This document shows, in pieces, positions 1 to 4,838 of a stretch of 6,484 nucleotides of DNA. Positions within the stretch are counted from its first letter, which is position 1, and each line of letters starts with the position of its first letter. Origin of the DNA: Leptolyngbya sp. SIO4C1 (lineage in GTDB: Bacteria > Cyanobacteriota > Cyanobacteriia > Phormidesmidales > Phormidesmidaceae); the NCBI GenBank assembly GCA_010671975.1, contig JAAHIA010000282.1:1-6484 (forward strand). Reading direction: 5' to 3'. Both the position numbers and the translations under genes were made by a program. A model generated the notes under the pieces. The model was given only the letters and a program-made list of their open reading frames with translations. It did not search any database and had not been told where the DNA came from.

Positions 1-24
1 CCCTACACGACGCTCGGCCGAGCG
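1..24. other. Illumina adapter remnant (artefact)
   Basis: The first 15 bases, ccctacacgacgctc, are identical to part of the common Illumina TruSeq/universal adapter. Aligned without gaps over the following adapter bases, 20 of 24 positions agree. All four differences (16, 17, 22, 24) are adapter T read as G, a one-sided pattern that suggests base-calling error rather than divergence. Genomic sequence therefore probably begins near position 25. The adapter match is from memory of the adapter sequence. The join also creates a 14-bp perfect palindrome (11-24), which should not be read as an operator. Confidence 0.85.
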
Positions 25-898
25 CAATCAGCTGAGCTAGCCCCTGAGCGTCAGTGTGATATACCGCATTGCAGAAGTGGCAGGTGGCCTCGGCACCGTC
101 GTCTTTTTCAATCATGTCCTGTAGCTCTTCTTCCCCGAGCAGCTTGAGCGCACCCAGCATTCGCTGGTGGGTGCAGCCACATTGAAACTGCAGCAGCTGA
201 TTGCCAGGCAAAATTTCTAAGCCCATATCGCCGACCAGGCTCTCAAAAATCTGGGGCAGATTCTTTTTGGCCTGCAGCAGCGGCGTAAATCCAGAGAGGC
301 TAGAAATCCGGGATTCTAACTTAGCCACTAGGGCTGTATCAGTCGCTGCTTTGGGCAGCACCTGTAGCAGCAGTCCACCCGAAGCTTCAACGCCGTCTGC
401 CCCTACAAACACGCCTAGCACCAGCGCCGAAGGCGTTTGCTCTGACGTCACCAAATACTGTGTCAGGTCGTCGCCAATCTCACCGGAGACCAGCTCTACC
501 GTACTGGAATAGGGGTAGCCATAGCCGACGTCTCGGACTACGTAGACGTAGCCCTCTCGACCCACGGCACCGCCAACGTCGAGCTTACCTTTGTCGTTGG
601 GCGGTAGCTCAACCGCTGGGTTATCTACGTAGCCGCGCACCGTACCATCTAGGCCAGCATCAACTAGGATGCCGCCAAGCGGCCCGTTGCCTCTGATGCG
701 AATATTGATGCGAGATTCAGACCGCTTCATACTCGATACCATCAGCAGGCCCGCTGTCATCGTCCTGCCTAAAGCTGCGGTCGCCACGTAGGAAAGCTGG
801 TGCCGCTGGCGAGCTGTGTTGACTAACCGGGTTGTAATTGCACCAACGACTCGAATGCCCCCATCTGCTGCTGTTGCGCGAATTAGCTGATCCGCCAT
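25..898 (-). CDS. hslO: Hsp33 redox-regulated chaperone (HslO), C-terminus missing
   Basis: Hsp33 is a cytosolic holdase chaperone. It is inactive when reduced with zinc bound, and under oxidative stress it forms disulfides, unfolds in part and binds unfolding proteins. The frame is open from the ATG at 898 to the left edge, giving 291 reliable residues, close to the roughly 290-300 usual for the family. The N-terminus reads MADQLIRATAADGGIR. The Hsp33 core includes NIRIRGNGPLGGILVDAG near residues 65-82. The redox switch at the C-terminus is intact: Cys240-X-Cys242 and Cys273-X2-Cys276, the known zinc-binding pattern. No stop codon is reached; the last few apparent codons (positions 1-24) are adapter, so only the extreme C-terminus is lost. 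Upstream there is a weak purine-rich stretch (AGGGA) five bases before the ATG. The gene is divergent from the small gene at 1120. Identification is very secure. Confidence 0.95.
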
Positions 899-986
899 TG
901 TGTATCCCTATGGTGAGTCCTTACAGTTCTTAATATTCCTATTTTAAAGATAGGCGCAAAAAGCCGCTGGGGGGCAAAACCGAATC

Positions 987-1045
987 TTTGGTTGGCTATT
1001 AGCTACCTGATTAACCCAACCGGCTCGGCAGGCTGGGTAACCAAA
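987..1045. repeat. Nested imperfect inverted repeats in the divergent spacer
   Basis: Outer arms TTTGGTT (987-993) and AACCAAA (1039-1045) are perfect 7-bp complements 45 bp apart. Inside, TTAACCCAACC (1011-1021) can pair with GGCTGGGTAA (1031-1040) with one bulge and one A-C mismatch around a 9-base loop. The two pairings overlap at 1039-1040 and so are alternatives. There is no T-run to make a terminator. They could be an operator or simple chance. Confidence 0.3.
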
Positions 1046-1048
1046 ACT

Positions 1049-1054
1049 TATAGT
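1049..1054 (+). promoter_or_regulatory. Candidate -10 element for the 1120 gene
   Basis: TATAGT matches the sigma70-type -10 consensus at five of six positions. It would place transcription start near 1061 and give a leader of about 60 bases. No recognisable -35 lies 16-18 bp upstream, so this rests on one hexamer. Confidence 0.3.
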
Positions 1055-1119
1055 AAGAGAGGTCCCTATCGCCTGTGGGCAGTTTTTAAGCCTCTAGTTT
1101 TTAGCTTCTTTTAGCCTCT

Positions 1120-1524
1120 ATGTTTGGCACCTACCAGCAAAGCAATATCCGAATTGAAGTTGATGCGGCTGCGGAGGCAATCCGAGACAGCCTGACGCTG
1201 CCAGCTCAGCTCAAACAGTGGCTGTGGCCTCAGCAGTTCTCTGGCCAATTCGCCGCTCGCTTTTCAGCAGGACAAACGTTTGAAAGTACCGCAGGTCCAA
1301 TTGCGCTACACCATACGGTTGAAGCCGTCACGCCCAACAGCGTTCGCTTGCTGCTACATGGCAGCATAGATGGATTTCATGAATGGTATTGGGGAGATGG
1401 CTGGGTGCAGTCGCGACTAGAAGGTATCTCTATGCTGCCGCTGAATCTTGCCCAGACGACTAGCCTGCTGCGGCTACGCCTGTTCTTACAGCGGCAGCGA
1501 GCCGAGACGCAGCTGACGGCCTAG
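1120..1524 (+). CDS. Small START/SRPBCC-like protein of unknown function
   Basis: This 134-residue protein is probably soluble: there is no signal peptide or membrane segment. Its layout resembles a single SRPBCC (START/Bet v1/polyketide-cyclase-like) ligand-binding domain. The N-terminal strand (about residues 8-16) leads into an acidic/alanine helix ending in LTLPAQLKQWLWP (25-37), where SRPBCC proteins carry the 'x-x-P-x-x-L-x-x-W' segment. Beta strands follow, with an aromatic-rich stretch FHEWYWGDGWVQSRLEG (86-102), and then a C-terminal helix (about 107-125) rich in Leu and Arg. The length suits a compact version of the fold (usually about 130-150 residues). I believe similar small proteins occur in other cyanobacteria but cannot name a characterised one. 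The ATG at 1120 has no Shine-Dalgarno sequence, which is common in cyanobacteria. It stands alone, divergent from hslO and convergent with hisD. The coding call is fairly sure; the fold is inferred by eye and the ligand is unknown. Confidence 0.75.
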   Translation: MFGTYQQSNIRIEVDAAAEAIRDSLTLPAQLKQWLWPQQFSGQFAARFSAGQTFESTAGPIALHHTVEAVTPNSVRLLLHGSIDGFHEWYWGDGWVQSRLEGISMLPLNLAQTTSLLRLRLFLQRQRAETQLTA

Positions 1525-1575
1525 CGCTGTGTCAAGAAAATTTTGGTCAGACAGGGCAGATGCAGAGAGCGCCCA

Positions 1576-1591
1576 CGGAGAGATCTCTCCG
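1576..1591. terminator. 16-bp perfect palindrome between convergent genes, possible bidirectional terminator
   Basis: CGGAGAGATCTCTCCG is its own reverse complement. As RNA it would give a 6-bp stem with a 4-base loop from either strand. It sits in the 86-bp gap between the converging ends of the 1120 gene (stop at 1524) and hisD (stop at 1611), where a shared terminator is expected. No U-run follows on either strand, so it is not a classical intrinsic terminator. A protein-binding site is the alternative. Confidence 0.35.
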
Positions 1592-1610
1592 CGTCACCCG
1601 CTCGCCAACT

Positions 1611-2954
1611 CTAGTCATTTGGCGATGCCGGCTTTTGGAAACGGGGCTGCTCTGTCTTGAGTCGCTCGGTCCTCAGCCGCACTGAGTCGCCGTGTGAGGG
1701 CAGTCCTTCGGCCTGAGTTAGCGCATCGATTGCACCAGCAACCTTCTGCAGGGCAGTTTCAGAATATTGAATCAGGCTGGAATGCTTAATGAAGGTTTCT
1801 GTACTCAGCGGCGAGGCGTAGCGGGCTGCCCCTGAGGTCGGTAGCGTATGGTTTGGGCCAGCCAGATAGTCACCGACGGCTTCCGGTGTGGAGTGGCCTA
1901 AGAAGATAGCACCGGCCTGGCGAATCTGGGCCAGCAGCTCCCAAGGAGAAGCCACCTCTAGCTCCAAATGCTCAGGTGCGAACTCATTGGAGAGGGCTGC
2001 GGCCGCTTCAAGAGAATCGACGACGACCGCTAGCCCGTAGTGGGCGATCGCTTTCTCGGTGAGAGTCTGACGCGGATGATTTTCTAGCTGGCGCGAGACT
2101 TCCGTTTTGACCTGTTCGGCCAGCGCAGCGTCAGTCGTGATCAAAATAGCCGCCGCCATCGGATCGTGCTCTGCTTGAGCCAGCAGGTCAGCTGCGACAT
2201 GAGCCGGGTTAGCGCTGCTGTCGGCAATAATCAGCACTTCGGAAGGGCCTGCTAGCGAGTCGATCCCAACTGTGCCATAGACAAGCTTTTTAGCCAGCGT
2301 GACGTAGAGATTGCCCGGCCCAGTGATGACGTCTACTTTAGGCAAGGTTTCGGTGCCGTAAGCTAAAGCCGCAATCGCCTGCGCACCGCCGACGCGATAA
2401 ATCTCCTGAATGCCGGCTTCCTGCGCCGCCACTAGCACCGCCGGGTTTAAAGCTTTGTTTTTGCCCGGTGGCGTCACCATAACAATGCGATCAACGCCAG
2501 CAACCCGGGCTGGAATGGCATTCATCATCACGGTACTTGGATAAGCGGCCCGACCACCTGGCACGTAGATGCCCGCGCGCTCAACCGGCGTGTAGCGCTT
2601 GCCTAGGACAACGCCGTCAGCTTCGAACTGTACCCAGTCTTTGGGCAGCCGCTGCCGATGGAACGCTTCAATGTTACGGCAGGCCAGCTGAATCGCTGCC
2701 AGTAAGTCTTTAGAGACCTGCTGATAGGCAGCATCGAGCTCAGCGCCGCTCACTCGCAGCTGGTCGGCGCTCAGCGTCTGCCGGTCGAATTCAGCGGTGT
2801 ATTGTAAAAGAGCGCTATCACCTTGCTGTCTGACAGTCTGAATAATTTCGCGAACGGTGGCCTCTTTATTGAGTACCTGGTCGTCGTGAATGCGATCGCA
2901 AATGCGCTGAAGTTCGGCTTTAGCGTCGCTTAGCTGATGGAGAATTCGCAGCAT
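1611..2954 (-). CDS. hisD: Histidinol dehydrogenase
   Basis: HisD catalyses the last two steps of histidine biosynthesis, oxidising L-histidinol through histidinal to L-histidine with two NAD+. It is a cytosolic zinc-dependent homodimer. The 447-residue protein carries the whole active site in register with E. coli HisD: zinc ligands Gln260, His263 (in LLAQAEHDP), Asp362 (VGDYLAGPNHTLPT) and His421 (LPSHGDSVRLR), and the catalytic pair Glu328-His329 (NEFAPEHLEL). The NAD-domain signatures YVPGGRAAYPSTVMMN (130-145), VGGAQAIAALAYGT (188-201), TGPGNLYV (211-218) and LAGPSEVLIIAD (234-245) are all present. I chose the ATG at 2954 because MLRILHQLSD is the family-typical N-terminus. A GTG at 3035 is in frame but would add 27 residues with no family counterpart. 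Neither start has a good Shine-Dalgarno. About 18 residues after the usual end (429-447, basic then proline-containing) are an extra, probably harmless tail. It is a stand-alone gene, divergent from rpsT, as is common in cyanobacteria where his genes are scattered. Confidence 0.97.
   Translation of the reverse strand: MLRILHQLSDAKAELQRICDRIHDDQVLNKEATVREIIQTVRQQGDSALLQYTAEFDRQTLSADQLRVSGAELDAAYQQVSKDLLAAIQLACRNIEAFHRQRLPKDWVQFEADGVVLGKRYTPVERAGIYVPGGRAAYPSTVMMNAIPARVAGVDRIVMVTPPGKNKALNPAVLVAAQEAGIQEIYRVGGAQAIAALAYGTETLPKVDVITGPGNLYVTLAKKLVYGTVGIDSLAGPSEVLIIADSSANPAHVAADLLAQAEHDPMAAAILITTDAALAEQVKTEVSRQLENHPRQTLTEKAIAHYGLAVVVDSLEAAAALSNEFAPEHLELEVASPWELLAQIRQAGAIFLGHSTPEAVGDYLAGPNHTLPTSGAARYASPLSTETFIKHSSLIQYSETALQKVAGAIDALTQAEGLPSHGDSVRLRTERLKTEQPRFQKPASPND
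2044..2051. repeat. HIP1 octamer GCGATCGC
   Basis: This is the highly iterated palindrome of cyanobacterial genomes, here inside hisD. It is useful as a taxonomic marker; its function is not settled. Confidence 0.85.
2892..2899. repeat. HIP1 octamer GCGATCGC
   Basis: Second HIP1 copy, near the 5' end of hisD, about 850 bp from the first. Chance expectation is roughly one per 65 kb. Confidence 0.85.
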
Positions 2955-3088
2955 TACGGCCTGAAGAAGCAATGAGGGAGTGACCGCTAAATCCTGAGCA
3001 AACCGCGAGTACGCTACTGCCCAGCTCGGCCTCACTACTAAGCTTAGCGTGGATTTCTCAAGGAAGACATGGCTGAAAACTGCATTTT

Positions 3089-3107
3089 GATGCTATGGGA
3101 TGCTATG
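3089..3107 (+). repeat. Direct repeat GATGCTATG x2, 10-bp period
   Basis: GATGCTATG occurs at 3089-3097 and again at 3099-3107, one base apart, so the copies face the same side of the helix. The second copy contains most of the rpsT extended -10. It may be a regulator-binding site or a local duplication. Confidence 0.6.
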
Positions 3108-3109
3108 AT
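3101..3109 (+). promoter_or_regulatory. Candidate extended -10 promoter of rpsT
   Basis: TGCTATGAT is an extended -10 (TG-N-TATGAT) with five of six matches to TATAAT. The -35 region 17 bp upstream is poor, which is tolerated by extended -10 promoters. Transcription would start near 3116, giving a leader of about 30 bases before the rpsT GTG at 3145. Confidence 0.5.
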
Positions 3110-3144
3110 TATTTATCCGGCACGATACTTAGTTTGAGCAAACT

Positions 3145-3447
3145 GTGGCAAATATTAAATCTGCGGTTAAGCGCATTGAGATTGCAGAGCGTAACCGCCT
3201 ACGCAATAAGTCCTATAAGTCTGCTGTGAAGACGCTCACCAAACGGTACCTCACAGCGCTAGAAGACTATGCTTCAGATCCTTCTGAGGCCAATCGGCAA
3301 GCTGTTAACGAGCGGATGGCAGAGGCTTACAGCAAGATCGACAAGGCGGTCAAGCGAGGCGTACTTCACCGCAACGCGGGCAGCCGACGCAAAGCCCAGA
3401 TTGCCCGAGCCCTAAAGCAGTATGAGCAGCCTGCCTCTGTTTCATAG
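3145..3447 (+). CDS. rpsT: 30S ribosomal protein S20
   Basis: S20 is a primary 16S rRNA-binding protein of the small subunit, needed for early 30S assembly. The 100-residue protein is of the length expected for cyanobacterial S20. It is all-helical and strongly basic, starts with the family signature MANIKSAVKR, continues with NRLRNKSYKSAVKT (18-31), and ends in the conserved KRGVLHRNAGSRRKAQIARAL (70-90 region). The start is GTG, fixed by the universal MANIKSA N-terminus; no ATG alternative exists and there is no clear Shine-Dalgarno. E. coli rpsT likewise uses a weak non-ATG (UUG) start and is autoregulated at translation, so autoregulation here is a reasonable inference. It is probably cotranscribed with tatD, 93 bp downstream on the same strand, and is divergent from hisD. 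Confidence 0.97.
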   Translation: MANIKSAVKRIEIAERNRLRNKSYKSAVKTLTKRYLTALEDYASDPSEANRQAVNERMAEAYSKIDKAVKRGVLHRNAGSRRKAQIARALKQYEQPASVS

Positions 3448-3540
3448 CAGATTCATGGCAAGGGCCTGAATGCCGACTACCGGTGGTTGGTTGCTCTAGG
3501 TCCCCAGGTGACTGCTCTTTGCTCATTGTATGCAGCCTGT

Positions 3541-4329
3541 ATGCAGCTAATCGACACGCACGTTCATCTAAACTTTGAGACGTTTGAAGACGACCTAGAT
3601 AGCGTTGCCCAAGCTTGGAGGCAAGCCGGTGTAACGCATCTGGTTCATTCTTGTGTTGAGCCTAGCGAATTCTCAAGCATGCAGTCACTCGCCGATCGCT
3701 TTCCTGAGCTTTCCCTAGCCGTGGGGCTGCATCCCCTAGATATGGATAAGTGGACGGCTGAGACACCGGCGCTGATTCGAGCGCTGGCAGAGTCAGATGA
3801 GCGGGTGGTCGCCATTGGAGAAACAGGGCTGGACTTTTTCAAGTCAGAAGACCGTGCGCTGCAGATAGCAGCCTTAGATTCGCAGCTGGCAATTGCTCAG
3901 GCGCTTGAGCTGCCGGTGATCATTCACTGTCGCGATGCGGCCAGCGAGATGCTAGCGGTGATGCAGCGGTTTTGGCAGGCGCAGGGGCCAGTTTCTGGCG
4001 TCATGCACTGCTGGACCGGCACTCCTGAGGAAACGCAGCAGTTTCTTGACCTGGGCTTCTACATCAGCTTTAGCGGTATCGTCACCTTTAAAAATGCTGC
4101 TCAGGTGCAGGCGTCGGCGCAGATGGTTCCTTGCGATCGCATTCTGGTTGAAACTGACTGTCCTTTTCTATCACCGGTTCCCAAGCGCAAAGAGCGCCGT
4201 AATCAGCCCGCGTTTGTGAAGCATGTGGCCGAATGCGTTGCCGACTTGCGTCATCAGCCTGCCGATGCGTTTGCAGCTCAGGCCAGCGCTAACGCCTGTC
4301 GGTTGTTTCAACTGCCGGTTTCACTGTGA
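3541..4329 (+). CDS. tatD: TatD-family metal-dependent DNase
   Basis: TatD proteins (also called YcfH in this context) are cytosolic TIM-barrel hydrolases of the amidohydrolase superfamily. The E. coli members act as metal-dependent 3'-5' exonucleases linked to DNA repair and quality control, despite the name. The 262-residue protein has the full set of metal-site motifs: His7-X-His9 in IDTHVHL, Glu94 in AIGETGLDFF, His129 in VIIHCRDA, His156 in VMHCWTGT, and Asp206 in LVETDCPFLSP, which is the family's C-terminal signature. I chose the ATG at 3541 because the conserved beta strand 'LIDTHVHLNF' begins right after it. An upstream in-frame GTG at 3487 would add 18 poorly conserved residues. No strong Shine-Dalgarno is seen. 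Its place between rpsT and rpoB is a conserved cyanobacterial arrangement, probably sharing the rpsT transcript. The natural substrate in cyanobacteria is unknown to me. Confidence 0.95.
   Translation: MQLIDTHVHLNFETFEDDLDSVAQAWRQAGVTHLVHSCVEPSEFSSMQSLADRFPELSLAVGLHPLDMDKWTAETPALIRALAESDERVVAIGETGLDFFKSEDRALQIAALDSQLAIAQALELPVIIHCRDAASEMLAVMQRFWQAQGPVSGVMHCWTGTPEETQQFLDLGFYISFSGIVTFKNAAQVQASAQMVPCDRILVETDCPFLSPVPKRKERRNQPAFVKHVAECVADLRHQPADAFAAQASANACRLFQLPVSL
4133..4140. repeat. HIP1 octamer GCGATCGC
   Basis: Third HIP1 copy, inside tatD. Three in 6.5 kb is a strong cyanobacterial sign. Confidence 0.85.
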
Positions 4330-4358
4330 CTACTGCTGGTTTCAGCGACTGCTGGTTT
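4311..4358 (+). repeat. Degenerate direct repeats across the tatD stop codon
   Basis: Three related copies occur: ACTGCCGGTTTC (4311-4322), ACTGCTGGTTTC (4332-4343) and ACTGCTGGTTT (4348-4358). ACTGTGA is also repeated (4323-4329 and 4359-4365). The first copy encodes the last residues of TatD and the others lie just past the stop. This looks like local duplication; no function is evident. Confidence 0.5.
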
Positions 4359-4518
4359 ACTGTGATTGCGATGAGCGGCTTCGGAATGACCCATGCCTGC
4401 AGTGCAGCAATCTATTTAGCCTCTGCAGCTTCACTCGAGTCTCACTGGAAATGACTTAGGCCCTGAATTTTAAGAAAACGCTATCTTTAATAAACGGCGG
4501 CTATCGGCAAAATCATTC

Positions 4519-4547
4519 TTGACAAACTTTGAATTTTAGGATCTTCT
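4519..4547 (+). promoter_or_regulatory. Candidate rpoB promoter (perfect -35, weak -10)
   Basis: TTGACA at 4519-4524 is a perfect sigma70-type -35. At 17-bp spacing the hexamer is TCTTCT (4542-4547), a poor -10. Start near 4555 would give a leader of about 285 bases. An alternative is that the TATATG repeats at 4574-4593 provide the -10. Confidence 0.35.
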
Positions 4548-4573
4548 AGTCTAGTCCCTAACCCTCTCGCCCA

Positions 4574-4593
4574 TATATGTAACTATATGTAAC
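4574..4593 (+). repeat. Perfect tandem repeat TATATGTAAC x2
   Basis: Two abutting identical 10-mers (4574-4583 and 4584-4593), one helical turn apart, about 245 bp before rpoB. They are AT-rich and -10-like. They could be promoter elements or a regulator site; slippage is the null explanation. Confidence 0.65.
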
Positions 4594-4688
4594 TGCTGCC
4601 TGCTTCCAATTGAAACGCCTCTTACCTTTGAGCCAGTTTCACCATGCCGACGACTGTTCGAGCTGACTACTTAGCGACGTCTTTCATC

Positions 4689-4717
4689 GCGTCTCATTCT
4701 TCCCAGAATGACGACGC
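4689..4717 (+). promoter_or_regulatory. Strong hairpin in the rpoB leader
   Basis: GCGTCTCATTCT (4689-4700) pairs with AGAATGACGACGC (4705-4717) over 12 base pairs with a single bulged C and a four-base TCCC loop. It is the best stem-loop in the window and lies 121 bases before the rpoB start. No U-run follows (the next bases are CATTTCG), so simple intrinsic termination is unlikely. It may be a processing, stability or regulatory element in the rpoB leader. Confidence 0.5.
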
Positions 4718-4828
4718 CATTTCGTGTTTCAGACGATTCAAACTTCGGTGAGTCCAGCCTTACGGCTAATTCTAAATCCGGTTTACGGTTTCTAGCACAA
4801 ACTTAAATCGCTCAGCGCGATCTACTTC

Positions 4829-4833
4829 GAGGA
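4829..4833 (+). promoter_or_regulatory. rpoB ribosome-binding site
   Basis: GAGGA ends five bases before the ATG at 4839. It supports that start and is the best-placed Shine-Dalgarno for any recognised gene in the window. Confidence 0.75.
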
Positions 4834-4838
4834 AACGC

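Larger units (their letters stand above)
899..1119. promoter_or_regulatory. Divergent spacer between hslO and the 1120 gene
   Basis: This 221-bp stretch has no gene and must carry promoters for both flanking divergent genes. Visible elements are an AT-rich segment (931-950) containing the short inverted repeat CCTAT (938-942)/ATAGG (950-954), which on the minus strand includes a TAAAAT that could be an hslO -10; an inverted-repeat cluster (987-1045); and TATAGT at 1049-1054 on the plus strand. None of these has a convincing -35 partner, so exact promoter positions are guesses. Confidence 0.5.
3069..3137 (+). other. Possible 22-codon leader ORF upstream of rpsT
   Basis: An ATG at 3069 follows a good purine-rich ribosome-binding sequence, AAGGAAG (3060-3066), at a usable distance. 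The frame runs 22 codons to TGA at 3135-3137, ending seven bases before the rpsT GTG. The peptide begins MAENCILML and ends YPARYLV, and resembles nothing I know. Its Shine-Dalgarno is much better than that of rpsT itself, so translational coupling or a regulatory leader is conceivable. Against this, the best rpsT -10 lies inside it, and a transcript from there would lack the ORF's start. Confidence 0.2.
2955..3144. promoter_or_regulatory. Divergent hisD/rpsT spacer
   Basis: A 190-bp divergent control region. On the rpsT side it holds an extended -10, a 10-bp-period direct repeat and a possible leader ORF (listed separately). On the hisD side I see only weak candidates: on the minus strand, TTGAGA (RC of 3056-3061) has no good -10 at normal spacing. 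The part nearest hisD (2955-3035) is open in the hisD frame but does not look like family sequence. Confidence 0.5.
4330..4838 (+). promoter_or_regulatory. 509-bp gene-free rpoB upstream region
   Basis: No convincing gene lies between tatD and rpoB. The stretch is more AT-rich than the genes from about 4460 to 4600. It contains a TTGACA -35-like hexamer, a perfect tandem 10-bp repeat, a strong hairpin at 4689-4717 and a small 5-bp hairpin just before the ribosome-binding site (ATCGC 4807-4811 / GCGAT 4817-4821). I see no clear intrinsic terminator for the rpsT-tatD transcript. The layout suggests that rpoB has its own promoter and a leader of roughly 200-300 bases, inferred and not shown. Confidence 0.6.

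Noticed and set aside
11..24. 14-bp palindrome CGCTCGGCCGAGCG as a possible operator
   Set aside because: It is made of adapter-like sequence at the contig edge.
201..696. Two open frames on the plus strand (201-512 and 460-696)
   Set aside because: Both lie wholly antisense to hslO, whose zinc motifs and conserved core are unmistakable on the minus strand; their translations are low-complexity and match nothing recognisable.
2955..3035. Extension of hisD to an in-frame GTG at 3035
   Set aside because: The added 27 residues do not resemble HisD N-termini, and the ATG at 2954 gives the family-typical MLRIL start.
3487..3540. Extension of tatD to an in-frame GTG at 3487
   Set aside because: The first barrel strand with the His-X-His motif begins right after the ATG at 3541, as in other TatD proteins; the extra 18 residues lack family support.
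3645..3842. Minus-strand open frame inside tatD
   Set aside because: Antisense shadow of a well-supported gene, Ser-rich with no recognisable domain.
4223..4459. Plus-strand open frame overlapping the tatD 3' end
   Set aside because: Starts inside tatD in another frame, is Cys/Phe-rich and incoherent, and crosses the degenerate repeats; no ribosome-binding site.
4644..4751. 35-codon ORF in the rpoB leader beginning MPTTVRADYL
   Set aside because: No Shine-Dalgarno, unremarkable composition, and it overlaps the 4689-4717 hairpin. An ORF of this length is expected by chance in 500 bp; conservation would be needed to revive it.
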